Below the pieces are notes generated by a model. The model was given only the letters and a program-made list of their open reading frames with translations. It made no database searches and was not told the DNA's origin. Below are positions 1-8,588 of a stretch of DNA of 64,000 bases, piece by piece. Source of the stretch: SIG299 sp964544055 (GTDB lineage: Bacteria; Bacillota; Clostridia; Lachnospirales; Lachnospiraceae). How positions within the stretch are numbered: the first letter of the stretch is position 1; every line of letters begins with the position of its first letter. The DNA lies in assembly GCA_964544055.1 (NCBI GenBank), contig CAZJAA010000007.1, forward strand, positions 22,638-86,637, in the 5' to 3' direction. A program made the translations under genes and the position numbers.

Positions 1-2054
1 CGCTCATTTAAAAATATGGTTTCCACCTGTTTTCCATTAATCACAATTTTGCTCCATTCCGTAAAATTCTGTCCGGAAATATAAAGCAGGGGCTCTTTCT
101 CCACAAGCATGGACTTTTTCAGATACACATCCTGAATACGAATCTGTTCAATACCCATAAGCAGTTCCGTTGGTTCATACGGATTTATACCGTTAAAAAT
201 TTCCTGCTCACCATACAGCATATCGTACATCAACAGTTGCTGGTTTTCCAGATAATCCTCCGCATCATAACGATATGCGTGATACTGCGGCATAATGCCC
301 TCTTCAATGCCAAGCAACTGGAATACATGGGAAGAAAGCTGATACGCCTCTACATCTTTGTCTTCCGCTTCCAGAGCGAAATTGCTCCAGATAACATATT
401 CCGTCTGAAACGCATTTTTATTCTTCAGCAGTTCATCCGAAAGCCCCAGACTCGGAAGATGGTCGCCATAAAGCACCAGCACAATCTCTTCCTGGCAGGC
501 ACTTAAATTGAGCACCAGTTCATTCAAAAAACTGTCCATTTCATTTAACTGGTGCACATAGTAAAGATACTGGTAATAATAGTCATCCAGTTCCTCCGGA
601 AGGCGGATATCCAATTTGTTTTCCGCAAGCAGCGGTTCCTCCGGATAAGCTCCGTGTCCCTGAACAGAAATGGCATAAATAAAATCTCGTTCTTTTGTCC
701 GAGACAGCACTTTCATAATCTGTCCAGTCAAAATCCGGTCTTTTGTCCAGCCAAGCTCGGTTTTCTCCACTCTTGTCATATATTCGAGAGAAACAAAGCG
801 GTCAAAACCAAGATTGGAGAACACTTCATTCCTGCCGTAAAACGTGCCATCATTGTTATGGATGGCAGTTGCCGAAAGCCCGCACTTTTTCAACAGATAT
901 GCCACACTTTCACAGGTTGTGTTCTTCAGCACCGTTTTATAAGGATATTCGCCCGGTCCAAACAGGTCAAGGTTCATGCCGGTCAGACATTCAAATTCCG
1001 TATTGGCAGTCCCTGCTCCAATGGACGGCACGCTCAAAAAACCGCTCGGATAGTTTTCCCGTAAAGAAGTAAAAAATGGCACCGGATCCTCGGTACAGGA
1101 AAAATTTTCAATATATTTTACATCAAAGAACGACTCCAGCTGTAAAAAGATAATGTTTGGACGGTCGTCTTTGTTTTCCTTTGTTGTTCCTTCTATTTCT
1201 TCTGTTCCGGTATTTTCTTTTGTTTCATCCTCCAAAGCCGCAGATGGACTTGCTGTTTCGGAAAGCTTGTTTCCGGAAGGTGGCACCACTGCTTCTGTTT
1301 CAGAAACAGACGGTGTCGGAAACTCCTTAATCAGCTCCCTGCCTTCCTCTTTCTCAAATTTATCCAGAAAATCTGCCATGGCTTCCTCGGAATAGTCCTC
1401 CGGCTTTTCCACGCCGGTATTAAACACGCTGTTCATAAAGCAATAAGGCAGACCGTTATCGTGAAATGCCTGTGCCAGATTGCCAAAATTCCGGTCAAGC
1501 AGTCCGGTCATCCGTCCAAAATCGGCAAGAAGGAAACAAAGCATGATAAGAAAACCGCTGAATACGATTCCCGCCTTCCATCCGACCGGACGATTTACTT
1601 TAGGTGCCCTGCGAAACAGAACAACAACAAGCAGGACTGCCAGAAGAATTCCGACAAGTATCAGTGCCACACCACCCCAGGACAAATAGCGGTGCGCAAT
1701 GGTAAATGCATCTTTGATAAGCACCAGATCCACCGCCGTAAACGGTGTCGTACGGAAAGATAACAAAACAGCATCCGTCACACCAACCGCCGTCCATAAA
1801 AGAAGAATAGCAGTCAAGACAAAAATCCGTCTTTGAACCAGCAGACAGACCGACGCCATTGCTGCGATAATTAAAATATTAAATAAAAACACCAACGGCT
1901 CTTTCAGGAAAAACATTCCTGTGTCCAGAAGCGATTTTCTGGAACAGACCTCTATCACAACATAGCAGACCGCCGACGGAAGATAACACCACAAAAAAAA
2001 TGTTTTCCACAAAACACGCCAGTTCCTTAAGAATATATTCCAAAGTTCTTTCAT
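1..2054 (-). CDS. LTA synthase family protein (sulfatase-fold phosphoglycerol transferase), 3' end beyond window
   Basis: Membrane enzyme that likely transfers glycerol-phosphate (or a related group) from phosphatidylglycerol to lipoteichoic acid or a surface glycan. I translated the minus strand from ATG at 2054, preceded by AAGAAAGGA, and found it open to base 1, so about 684 residues are visible and the C terminus is missing. The first ~220 residues hold about five hydrophobic segments. A low-complexity Ser/Thr/Glu stretch (~255-295) links to the extracellular domain, which opens with NIIFLQLESFF (~299). The catalytic threonine is probably in GTANTEFE (~348), and GDHLP (~530) gives metal ligands. 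These match the LtaS family; the exact substrate is not settled, since LtaS, LtaP and other sulfatase-fold transferases look alike. Confidence 0.85.
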   Translation of the reverse strand, partial: MKELWNIFLRNWRVLWKTFFLWCYLPSAVCYVVIEVCSRKSLLDTGMFFLKEPLVFLFNILIIAAMASVCLLVQRRIFVLTAILLLWTAVGVTDAVLLSFRTTPFTAVDLVLIKDAFTIAHRYLSWGGVALILVGILLAVLLVVVLFRRAPKVNRPVGWKAGIVFSGFLIMLCFLLADFGRMTGLLDRNFGNLAQAFHDNGLPYCFMNSVFNTGVEKPEDYSEEAMADFLDKFEKEEGRELIKEFPTPSVSETEAVVPPSGNKLSETASPSAALEDETKENTGTEEIEGTTKENKDDRPNIIFLQLESFFDVKYIENFSCTEDPVPFFTSLRENYPSGFLSVPSIGAGTANTEFECLTGMNLDLFGPGEYPYKTVLKNTTCESVAYLLKKCGLSATAIHNNDGTFYGRNEVFSNLGFDRFVSLEYMTRVEKTELGWTKDRILTGQIMKVLSRTKERDFIYAISVQGHGAYPEEPLLAENKLDIRLPEELDDYYYQYLYYVHQLNEMDSFLNELVLNLSACQEEIVLVLYGDHLPSLGLSDELLKNKNAFQTEYVIWSNFALEAEDKDVEAYQLSSHVFQLLGIEEGIMPQYHAYRYDAEDYLENQQLLMYDMLYGEQEIFNGINPYEPTELLMGIEQIRIQDVYLKKSMLVEKEPLLYISGQNFTEWSKIVINGKQVETIFLNE

Positions 2055-2278
2055 ATACTTTAAATCCTTTCTTGTAACAGACTGCCTAACGGAAGCATAT
2101 CTGTTTTCTTATCCTTTCTGTCATTTAGCCAGTTTTCCCACGTTTTTCTAATTCTGCAAAAAAAATAGGAATGCCGGAGACTTTGGTAAGTATTTTAAAC
2201 GTATTATTATCAAAAATCAATCAATGCGTCACATTTTTCAAAAAAAATATAAGCCATTCTGTTTTTTCAAAAAAAGCA

Positions 2279-2307
2279 TTGACAGGAAAAAAATAATGTG
2301 TTAGACT
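2279..2307 (+). promoter_or_regulatory. Sigma-A promoter of the HMA/ATPase/ArsR operon
   Basis: TTGACA at 2279-2284, 17-base spacer, TAGACT at 2302-2307 (4 of 6 to TATAAT). Transcription would start near 2314, just before the inverted repeat at 2317-2344, an arrangement suited to repression. Confidence 0.6.
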
Positions 2308-2316
2308 CAGTTTAAC

Positions 2317-2344
2317 AATTAAACAATGTTTTAATCGTTTAATT
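2317..2344. promoter_or_regulatory. Likely ArsR/SmtB operator (8-12-8 inverted repeat)
   Basis: AATTAAAC (2317-2324) and GTTTAATT (2337-2344) form a perfect 8-bp inverted repeat with a 12-base AT-rich spacer. It lies just downstream of the promoter at 2279-2307. ArsR/SmtB repressors bind AT-rich imperfect palindromes of this size, and such a repressor is encoded at 4816. Binding is inferred. Confidence 0.55.
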
Positions 2345-2388
2345 CAAAATTTTATCAGGAGCCCTGCTGCTCCAGAATGGAGAATCTC

Positions 2389-2610
2389 ATGAAAAAAACA
2401 TACCTTGTGGAAGACCTTTGCTGCGCTAACTGCGCCAATAAAATTGAAACCGAAATTAAAGCACTGCCGGGAGTTACTTCAGCCAGCTTAAATTTCATTG
2501 CACAGAAGCTGTTTGTTGAATTTGAAGAAAGCATTGCCAATACCATCACGGCATCCGTTGTTAAAATTGCGAAAAAAATCGAGCCGGATGTTTCCGTAGA
2601 AGAAGCATAA
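2389..2610 (+). CDS. Small heavy-metal-associated (HMA) domain protein
   Basis: 73-residue cytoplasmic protein made of a single HMA ferredoxin-like fold. The metal-binding motif is in DLCCANCANK, with a CxxC pair near residues 12-15. I place the start at 2389 because GGAG lies 7 bases before it; an in-frame ATG at 2377 overlaps that Shine-Dalgarno sequence and is probably not used. The P1B ATPase that follows begins directly with membrane helices and has no N-terminal HMA domain, so this protein likely serves as its separate metal-binding domain or chaperone (inference). It could also act as a copper chaperone (CopZ-like), but the partner ATPase looks Zn/Cd-type. Confidence 0.85.
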   Translation: MKKTYLVEDLCCANCANKIETEIKALPGVTSASLNFIAQKLFVEFEESIANTITASVVKIAKKIEPDVSVEEA

Positions 2611-2690
2611 CAAACCGCTCAGAAGTAAGACCTGCTGCGTCATCAGAAACTGACTGCGCAGATTTGATGTTATGTTTTTAAAGAAGAACG

Positions 2691-2716
2691 GGGAATGTGC
2701 CTTACGGTGCATTCCC
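2691..2716 (+). repeat. Dispersed hairpin repeat, copy A (intra-operon)
   Basis: An 11-bp stem with loop TTAC: one arm GGGAATGTGCC, the other GGTGCATTCCC, with two G-U pairs as RNA. It sits 24 bases before the ATPase start. Related hairpins with core GAATGTGCC/GGCACATTC occur at 10061, 41826 and 46202. No T-run follows, so it is not a standard terminator. Confidence 0.65.
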
Positions 2717-2739
2717 TGCTCTCGGAATGGAGAATAATT

Positions 2740-4707
2740 ATGACGAAAAAACAGAAAAAAATGCTCAAAAAAATTCTTATCGCCACTGCCGTGTTTGCCA
2801 CAGCCTGCATTATCTCCTATCTGCTGCCGGACTTTCCGTTAAAGCAATGGATAGCTCTTACCGTGTTCCTTGCCGCCTATGTCATTGCCGGTGGGGATGT
2901 TGTCCGCAAGGCACTGCTCGGCATCAAAAACGGTCAGGTTTTTGATGAAAACTTTTTAATGTCTCTGGCAACCATCGGTGCCTTTTTTGTCGGGGAATAT
3001 CCGGAAGGCGTGCTTGTCATGCTGCTGTATCAGATTGGCGAGCTGTTTCAGGCTTATGCCGTCGGAAAGTCCCGAAAGTCCATATCTTCCCTGATGCAGA
3101 TTCGTCCGGATTCCGCTAATCTGCTAAAAGACGGAGAAATCAAGGAGGTTGCTCCGGAAACCGTTTTGGTTGGTGATTATATTTTAGTAAAGCCCGGAGA
3201 AAAAATTCCGTTAGACGGCGTCATCACCGAAGGAACTTCTTCTCTGGACACTGCCGCCCTTACCGGAGAAGCACTGCCAAGAGAGGTAACAGTAGGAGAA
3301 CCTGCCATCAGCGGCTGCATCAATCTCCGTGGAACCCTTACCATTCAGGTTACAAAGGCATTTGGCGAATCTACTGTTTCCAAGATTTTGGACATGGTGG
3401 AAAATGCCTCTTCCAGAAAAGCAAAAGCCGAGAATTTCATTTCGCGGTTTGCCAAATATTACACCCCGGTTGTCGTAATTCTTGCCGTGCTGCTTGCCTT
3501 TGTTCCTCCCCTTATTTTGCGGGACGGATTTTCCGACTGGATTTACCGTGCCCTCAACTTTTTAGTTGTTTCCTGCCCATGTGCACTTGTCATTTCAATT
3601 CCGCTCGGTTTTTTTGGCGGTATCGGTGGTGCTGCAAAGCAGGGCATTCTGATGAAAGGAAGCAATTATCTGGAAACCCTTGCAGGTGCCGATACTTTTG
3701 TATTTGACAAAACCGGTACTCTGACCAAAGGCAATTTCAAAGTAACAAAGCTTGCTCCTGTCGGCATCTGCGAAGATGACCTGTTAGCCTTCACCGCTCT
3801 TGCAGAAAGCCATTCTTCCCATCCGATTGCCCTTTCCATTGTGGAAGAATATAAGAACCGCTGCCAGGAACAGTCTTCCTATTTAAAAACTACCGGAAAT
3901 TCTGACGCAGCCGCCGAAGCCTTAACTTCATCTACGGCAGATTTTCTTTCCGCTGACGCTGCTTTAAACGTTGCCGAGGTGGAAGAACTCGCCGGGTTTG
4001 GGGTTCGTGCTCTAGTAAATGCAAAAGAAACCTTCGCAGGAAATCTACGTCTGATGAAAGAGAAGAATATTCTTCTGCCGGAAACTCTTGCGGATTTTAC
4101 CTCCGGCACCGCTGTGTATGTTGCCATCGATAAAAAATTTGCCGGAATTATCTGTGTGGAAGATGAATTAAAGCCAGATTCCGCAACTGCTGTCCGACAA
4201 TTAAAGCAGGCAGGCATCAAAAAGCTTGTCATGCTGACTGGCGATAAAAAAGCAACCGGAGAAGCCATAGCCGCCAGACTTGGTTTAAACGAGGTTCACA
4301 CTGACCTGCTTCCGGCTGATAAAGTAACTCATCTGGAAGCACTGTTACAGCAACAGACCGACCGTCATTCCTTAGCTTACGTTGGTGATGGCATCAATGA
4401 TGCTCCTGTGCTTGCTCGCGCCGACATCGGCATTGCCATGGGAGGTCTTGGCTCTGATGCCGCCATAGAAGCCGCCGACATTGTCATTATGACGGACGAA
4501 CCAGGAAAACTGCCTGCTGCCATCCGCATCGCCCGGGGCACCATGCGTATTGTACACCAAAACATTGTATTTGCGCTTGGAGTAAAAATCGTGGTACTTC
4601 TTTTAAGTGCCCTTGGCTATTCCAATATGTGGTGGGCAATTTTTGCGGATGTCGGTGTCTGCGTCCTTGCCATTTTAAATTCCATGCGTGCCCTGCAGCT
4701 GAAATAA
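2740..4707 (+). CDS. P1B-type heavy-metal ATPase (Zn/Cd/Co efflux)
   Basis: 655-residue membrane pump that uses ATP hydrolysis to export a soft or transition metal cation. Visible motifs: SCPCALV (CPC at 279-281, metal site in the membrane), DKTGTLT with phosphorylated Asp323, the HP dipeptide in SSHPIA, and GDGINDAP (~549) of the hinge. The last helix contains WWAIFADVGV, whose Asp is typical of the Zn/Cd/Pb subgroup (P1B-2) and not of Cu pumps. The N terminus goes straight into helices with no HMA domain; the HMA protein at 2389 supplies one. The start at 2740 follows GGAG by 8 bases; an upstream in-frame ATG at 2695 lies inside a hairpin and is unlikely. An ArsR gene follows, so the three genes form a metal-responsive efflux operon. 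Confidence 0.92.
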   Translation: MTKKQKKMLKKILIATAVFATACIISYLLPDFPLKQWIALTVFLAAYVIAGGDVVRKALLGIKNGQVFDENFLMSLATIGAFFVGEYPEGVLVMLLYQIGELFQAYAVGKSRKSISSLMQIRPDSANLLKDGEIKEVAPETVLVGDYILVKPGEKIPLDGVITEGTSSLDTAALTGEALPREVTVGEPAISGCINLRGTLTIQVTKAFGESTVSKILDMVENASSRKAKAENFISRFAKYYTPVVVILAVLLAFVPPLILRDGFSDWIYRALNFLVVSCPCALVISIPLGFFGGIGGAAKQGILMKGSNYLETLAGADTFVFDKTGTLTKGNFKVTKLAPVGICEDDLLAFTALAESHSSHPIALSIVEEYKNRCQEQSSYLKTTGNSDAAAEALTSSTADFLSADAALNVAEVEELAGFGVRALVNAKETFAGNLRLMKEKNILLPETLADFTSGTAVYVAIDKKFAGIICVEDELKPDSATAVRQLKQAGIKKLVMLTGDKKATGEAIAARLGLNEVHTDLLPADKVTHLEALLQQQTDRHSLAYVGDGINDAPVLARADIGIAMGGLGSDAAIEAADIVIMTDEPGKLPAAIRIARGTMRIVHQNIVFALGVKIVVLLLSALGYSNMWWAIFADVGVCVLAILNSMRALQLK

Positions 4708-4723
4708 ACGCCTAAAATAATCT

Positions 4724-4774
4724 GCGCTCGCGACTATTTTCTTTTCGTGCGAGTACGCATTTAAAGCGGAGCTT
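4724..4774 (+). repeat. Dispersed intergenic repeat (GCGACTnTTTTCTTTTCGT type), copy 1
   Basis: About 50 bases between the ATPase and arsR, with core GCGACTATTTTCTTTTCGTG. A copy of roughly 75 percent identity lies at 41860-41913, after the HD-GYP gene and directly behind a GAATGTGCC hairpin. No coding sense. Confidence 0.55.
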
Positions 4775-4815
4775 AAACTACGAATTATCTCATTTTTAAA
4801 GAAAGGAACCATCCC

Positions 4816-5247
4816 ATGAAGCCTGAAACAATTACTCCATCCCCTCATTCGGAATTATGTATAGAAGAACCCCATACCCACAGTCACTCCGAAGCCTGTG
4901 AACACCTCCATAACCATAGTGGAAACCTCGCTGACCTGATGGCTGCAATCCCTACCGAACAGCAATTTTTCATGGCTGCGGATATATTCAGTATGCTCTG
5001 CGACAGCACAAGGCTGCGGATTTTATGGCTGCTCTGTCACGCCGAAGAATGCGTCAGCGACATTGCAGCCGCTGTCAACATGAGCTCACCTGCTGTTTCT
5101 CACCACTTAAAAACACTAAAACAGTCCGGTTTGATTACCAGCCGCCGGGAGGGCAAAGAAGTCTTATACACCCTTGCAAAAACAAAAGAAGCCACTCTGG
5201 TTCACAATACCGTGGATGATATCTTTGAAATTAACTGTCCAAGATAA
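4816..5247 (+). CDS. ArsR/SmtB-family metal-sensing repressor with His-rich N terminus
   Basis: 143-residue winged-helix regulator. The first ~35 residues are rich in His, Glu and Cys (HTHSHSEACEHLHNH), a likely extra metal-binding arm, as in ZiaR/AztR-type sensors. The core begins near residue 55 with DIFSMLCDSTRLRIL, continues through the recognition helix (MSSPAVSHHLKTLK) and ends with a helix carrying His and Asp. Family members leave DNA when they bind Zn, Cd, Pb or As. ATG at 4816 is preceded by AAGGA (8 bases). It is the last gene of the efflux operon and probably represses it through the inverted repeat at 2317. Confidence 0.9.
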   Translation: MKPETITPSPHSELCIEEPHTHSHSEACEHLHNHSGNLADLMAAIPTEQQFFMAADIFSMLCDSTRLRILWLLCHAEECVSDIAAAVNMSSPAVSHHLKTLKQSGLITSRREGKEVLYTLAKTKEATLVHNTVDDIFEINCPR

Positions 5248-5281
5248 GCGTGTAATAGAAAACCGCAATTTCTTATTACAC

Positions 5282-5316
5282 AAAAAAACAGGCACGCATT
5301 TGTGCCTGTTTTTTTA
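5282..5316. terminator. Bidirectional intrinsic terminator
   Basis: CAGGCAC / GTGCCTG stem with loop GCATTT, flanked by an A-run and a T-run that extend the stem. It lies between the convergent arsR gene (plus) and the BIG2 gene (minus) and can serve both. Confidence 0.9.
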
Positions 5317-5352
5317 TGCGCCTTACAACGCCTGTTCGCATAGATTGATTAG

Positions 5353-6168
5353 TTAGTTGGCATCACCCGTTGTGGATTCTGCGTTTTCGGCAGACTTACC
5401 AGCGGCGTTCAATTTCTTGATGAATGTATCAAAATCCATTTCCTTACCTAAATCCGGTTTTAAAAATGGGTCTGTAATATTCTCTGCTTCTGCTTCCAGG
5501 CGTTCTTCCAGGGAAAGCTCCTGCAGCTCATTTTCTTCGGAAGCTGCTTCTTCTGTTTCCAGAACCGTACCTTCAGGGAAAACATACACCTTGCAGACTG
5601 CAAAACGACCATTGTCAAGCTGAGCGAATATGTAAGTTGCGCCTTCGGTTTTTGCTGTTACGCGGCCACCGGCACTGACAGTAGCAATTGCTCTGTCGTA
5701 GGAAGAAAACTTGGCTGTTTCTACTGTGTTAAGAGGCAGGACAATACGCTCGAGCGTCGATTTTTGGCCAACCACCATGGAAAGTTCCAACCTGGAGAAC
5801 TGTACACTGATGGCAGGCGGACCCACCTTAATATCACAGGAAAGAATATCAACCGTATTTTCACCTTCTGTTACCGTAACAAGAATGGTTGCCGTACCAA
5901 CCAGATTGCCGGTAACAACACCACGCTCATTTACCGAAGCAATGGCAGGGTCAGAAGAAACAAAAGAAACCGTCTGACCTTCGTTCAGATTGTAAACAGA
6001 AAGGGAAAGTTTTTTTCCTTTTACAATAGTCTGAGAGTTTACATTTAATTTGATATCTTGAGTTCCTTCTGCGTAGGCAGTAAGCACACTGTTGTTTGGC
6101 AGACAAACTCCAAGGAAAAGAACTAAGCCGAAGATAAATAAACCTTTTAAATAATTTTTCAGCCTCAT
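5353..6168 (-). CDS. Secreted protein with Ig-like (BIG2) repeats
   Basis: 271-residue exported protein. A signal peptide is visible (RLKNYLKGLFIFGLVLFLGVC, cleavage probably after AYA near 35). Two beta-rich modules follow, roughly residues 40-115 and 120-200, with the BIG2 hallmark (VSSDPAIASVNERGVVTG, then YDRAIATVSAGGRVTAKTEG). The C-terminal ~65 residues are acidic, coiled and low-complexity. No anchor motif is seen, so it may be released or held by partners. ATG at 6168 follows GGAGG by 7 bases; an upstream frame to 6243 lacks a ribosome binding site. It is divergent from the two-component system at 6427, which may control it (inference). Exact role unknown. Confidence 0.75.
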   Translation of the reverse strand: MRLKNYLKGLFIFGLVLFLGVCLPNNSVLTAYAEGTQDIKLNVNSQTIVKGKKLSLSVYNLNEGQTVSFVSSDPAIASVNERGVVTGNLVGTATILVTVTEGENTVDILSCDIKVGPPAISVQFSRLELSMVVGQKSTLERIVLPLNTVETAKFSSYDRAIATVSAGGRVTAKTEGATYIFAQLDNGRFAVCKVYVFPEGTVLETEEAASEENELQELSLEERLEAEAENITDPFLKPDLGKEMDFDTFIKKLNAAGKSAENAESTTGDAN

Positions 6169-6359
6169 GGCTTTTCCTCCTAACTTGAAAATCCTTGCGT
6201 CACATCCTGCTGAAAGTATATTCCTTGTTTTTGTCAGAACCATGGCAAAACCATGACATTCCTGTGAGAATTTAAAATTTTATGATTTTTCAAACGCTTC
6301 GCAGACTTGTTCCGGTAACAAATATCTTATTTTTGACACAATTACCAAATATAATAACC

Positions 6360-6388
6360 TTGTATTATTCTGATAAATTCACTATAAT
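6360..6388 (+). promoter_or_regulatory. Sigma-A promoter of the two-component operon
   Basis: TTGTAT at 6360-6365, 17-base spacer, perfect TATAAT at 6383-6388. The response regulator ATG is 38 bases downstream, after GGGAGG. Confidence 0.7.
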
Positions 6389-6426
6389 ACAGGTAAGAGA
6401 AAACTTTTTGATGGGAGGATTGACTT

Positions 6427-7119
6427 ATGTCCTACATATTGATTGCGGATGACAATCCGGACATTACCAGCATTTTATCGCTGTATGCAGAAAAAGAAGG
6501 CTTCCAGCCTGTGGTTGCAGCGGATGGAGAAGAAGCTGTTCGTTTGTTTAACCAGTATAACCCAGTGGTCGTTTTGCTGGATGTCATGATGCCAAAGGAG
6601 GATGGCTATGAAGTCTGCCGCAAAATCCGTGCAAAATCAGACGTTCCTGTTATTCTCGTCACTGCCCGTGGTGAAGATTTTGAAAAAATCATGGGACTTG
6701 ATATTGGTGCAGACGACTACATTGTAAAACCGTTCAGTCCGAGCGAGGTTATGGCAAGAGTCCGTGCCGTGCTCCGCCGTATGACAAAAAACGAAAAAGA
6801 ATCCAACGCCAACCTCCTGCGAGTCGGCAATCTGGAAATCAATTTAGAGGAATATACCTTATCTATTGGCGAAACCCGAATGTCCTTAACCAAAAAAGAA
6901 ATTGAAACGATGTGGACTCTCGCCAGTAACCCAAACAAGGTCTTCACAAGGGATAACCTTTTAGACAGTCTCTGGGGCTATGACTATTACGGAGATCCGC
7001 GTACCGTAGACTCCCACATCAAACGCCTCCGTGCCAAGCTGGATGCTGCCGAACACCCACAATGGAGCATTAAAACCATCTGGGGTGTCGGATACAAGTT
7101 TGAAATTGAGGGGCAATAA
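6427..7119 (+). CDS. OmpR/PhoB-family response regulator
   Basis: 230-residue cytoplasmic transcription factor. Receiver domain at 1-120 with acidic pocket (DDNPD near 8), phospho-acceptor Asp52 in LLDVMMPKEDG, the conserved Thr in VTARG and Lys101 in KPFSP. The C-terminal winged helix (about 130-228) ends with RTVDSHIKRLRAKL and the TIWGVGYKFE beta wing. It overlaps the sensor kinase start by one base (TAATG), so the two are translationally coupled. Signal and targets cannot be read from the sequence. Confidence 0.95.
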   Translation: MSYILIADDNPDITSILSLYAEKEGFQPVVAADGEEAVRLFNQYNPVVVLLDVMMPKEDGYEVCRKIRAKSDVPVILVTARGEDFEKIMGLDIGADDYIVKPFSPSEVMARVRAVLRRMTKNEKESNANLLRVGNLEINLEEYTLSIGETRMSLTKKEIETMWTLASNPNKVFTRDNLLDSLWGYDYYGDPRTVDSHIKRLRAKLDAAEHPQWSIKTIWGVGYKFEIEGQ

Positions 7120-8588
7120 TGAGTGAGCAAACCTTAAAGCCAAAATATAATCGGCTGTTTATTAAAACCTATACCAGCTTTGCGGCTGTCATTACCGTCT
7201 TTGCTCTCATTCTTGGTATGCTTTATATGCGGATGTACGAAAACGCCACTGTAGCAAATTATGAGCAGAGCCTTACCAAAAAGGCACAGGCAATTTCCGG
7301 CCGCTGCACCACCTATTTTCTGGATAACCAGTATTATGAATGGTGGAATTACCTGATTATGCTTTCCGAGCTGGAAGGCACGGAAATCTGGTCCATTTCT
7401 AATCCGGGTGCAACAACACCGTTGCCCGGCAGCATGGCTACCAATCTGGATGCCGACACGCTGACATCCGAATATGTCGAAATTGCACAGTCGGCATTCC
7501 AAAACAAAGCAGAAATCCGCACACAGTTCAGTTCCTACCACGAGTGCGACATCATCACAGTCGGGGTTCCGGTACAGGGCAGAAATGGTGAGGTTGCCGG
7601 TGCCATACTTTTAATATCTCCGGTGGAAACCCAGAAAGAAGTTGTCAACAGCAGCTGGTATATGATACTTATGAGCGGTATGGTAGCCCTGGTCATTTCC
7701 TTTATTATTGCCATTCCGTTTGCACGAAGTCTTACCCAGCCTGTAACCAGTATGCGTTCCACAGCACTGGAGCTTGCCTCCGGCAATTACAAGGCAAAAA
7801 CCGGAATCGTCCGATATGATGAAATCGGCGAACTGGCAACTACCATGGACTTTCTTGCCGAAAAGCTTGCCGAAAACGAAATTGAACGCCGGAATATGGA
7901 ACAAATGCGTTTGGACTTTTTTGCCAACGTTTCCCATGAGCTGCGCACTCCAATCACGGTAGTCCGTGGCTACACGGAATCTTTAGTAGACGGTGTGGTA
8001 TCTGACGAAGAACGCCGTCAGCAATACTACGCAAGAATGCTTTCCGAATGTCAGAGCATGGAACGGCTGGTAGGAGACCTTCTGCTGCTTTCCAAAATGC
8101 AGAATCCTGATTTTCTGGTGGAAAAAGAGCCGGTCACCCTGCAACAGGTATTCAACGATTTGAAACGTTCTGCCGGAGCCATTGCCGCCGAAAAAAACAT
8201 AAATATTATTGTCAGCCAGCCGAATACCCCTTGTCTTATGATGGCAGACTACGTCCGTCTTCGTCAGATGTTCGTTGTTATTGTAGATAATGCCATTAAA
8301 TTTTCCCATGAAAATTCCAGCATTTACATCACTTTGGAAACCGACGAAAACATCCGTGTTTCCATCCGGGATGAAGGCGTCGGCATTTCCAACGAGGAAC
8401 TTCCAAATATTTTTGAAAAGTTTTATAAATCCAAGCTCCGCCAGAATGCAAAGGGTTCCGGGCTTGGTCTTGCCATAGCAAAACAAATCTGTTTAAAGCA
8501 TAACGGCACCATCCAGGTAGAAAGTTCCGTTGGTGAAGGCACCACATTCACCTTTTCTTTTCCTAAAATGGAAGAATTAGATACTTGA
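7119..8588 (+). CDS. Membrane sensor histidine kinase
   Basis: 489-residue partner of the regulator at 6427. Helix 1 at about 18-40, an extracytoplasmic sensor region of ~140 residues, helix 2 at about 180-202, and a HAMP linker (~205-255). The phospho-accepting His273 lies in FFANVSHELRTPITVVRGY. The ATP-binding domain has the N box (VVIDNAIKFSH), G1 (DEGVGIS) and G2 (GSGLGLAIAK). All key residues are present. Domain order resembles the PhoR/ResE type. A BIG2 secreted protein lies divergently upstream. The 6S RNA promoter overlaps its last codons. Confidence 0.95.
   Translation: MSEQTLKPKYNRLFIKTYTSFAAVITVFALILGMLYMRMYENATVANYEQSLTKKAQAISGRCTTYFLDNQYYEWWNYLIMLSELEGTEIWSISNPGATTPLPGSMATNLDADTLTSEYVEIAQSAFQNKAEIRTQFSSYHECDIITVGVPVQGRNGEVAGAILLISPVETQKEVVNSSWYMILMSGMVALVISFIIAIPFARSLTQPVTSMRSTALELASGNYKAKTGIVRYDEIGELATTMDFLAEKLAENEIERRNMEQMRLDFFANVSHELRTPITVVRGYTESLVDGVVSDEERRQQYYARMLSECQSMERLVGDLLLLSKMQNPDFLVEKEPVTLQQVFNDLKRSAGAIAAEKNINIIVSQPNTPCLMMADYVRLRQMFVVIVDNAIKFSHENSSIYITLETDENIRVSIRDEGVGISNEELPNIFEKFYKSKLRQNAKGSGLGLAIAKQICLKHNGTIQVESSVGEGTTFTFSFPKMEELDT

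Larger units (their letters stand above)
2055..2376. other. Intergenic region, divergent LTA-synthase-like gene and metal-efflux operon
   Basis: 322 bases between divergently read genes. AT-rich throughout. It holds the promoter and inverted-repeat operator of the metal-efflux operon (listed separately) near its right end. I see no small open frame with a ribosome binding site and no RNA fold of note in the remainder. Confidence 0.6.

Noticed and set aside
237..1763. Open frames on plus across the left 2 kb
   Set aside because: They lie opposite the LTA-synthase-like gene, which has clear family motifs on minus; none has a ribosome site or recognisable protein.
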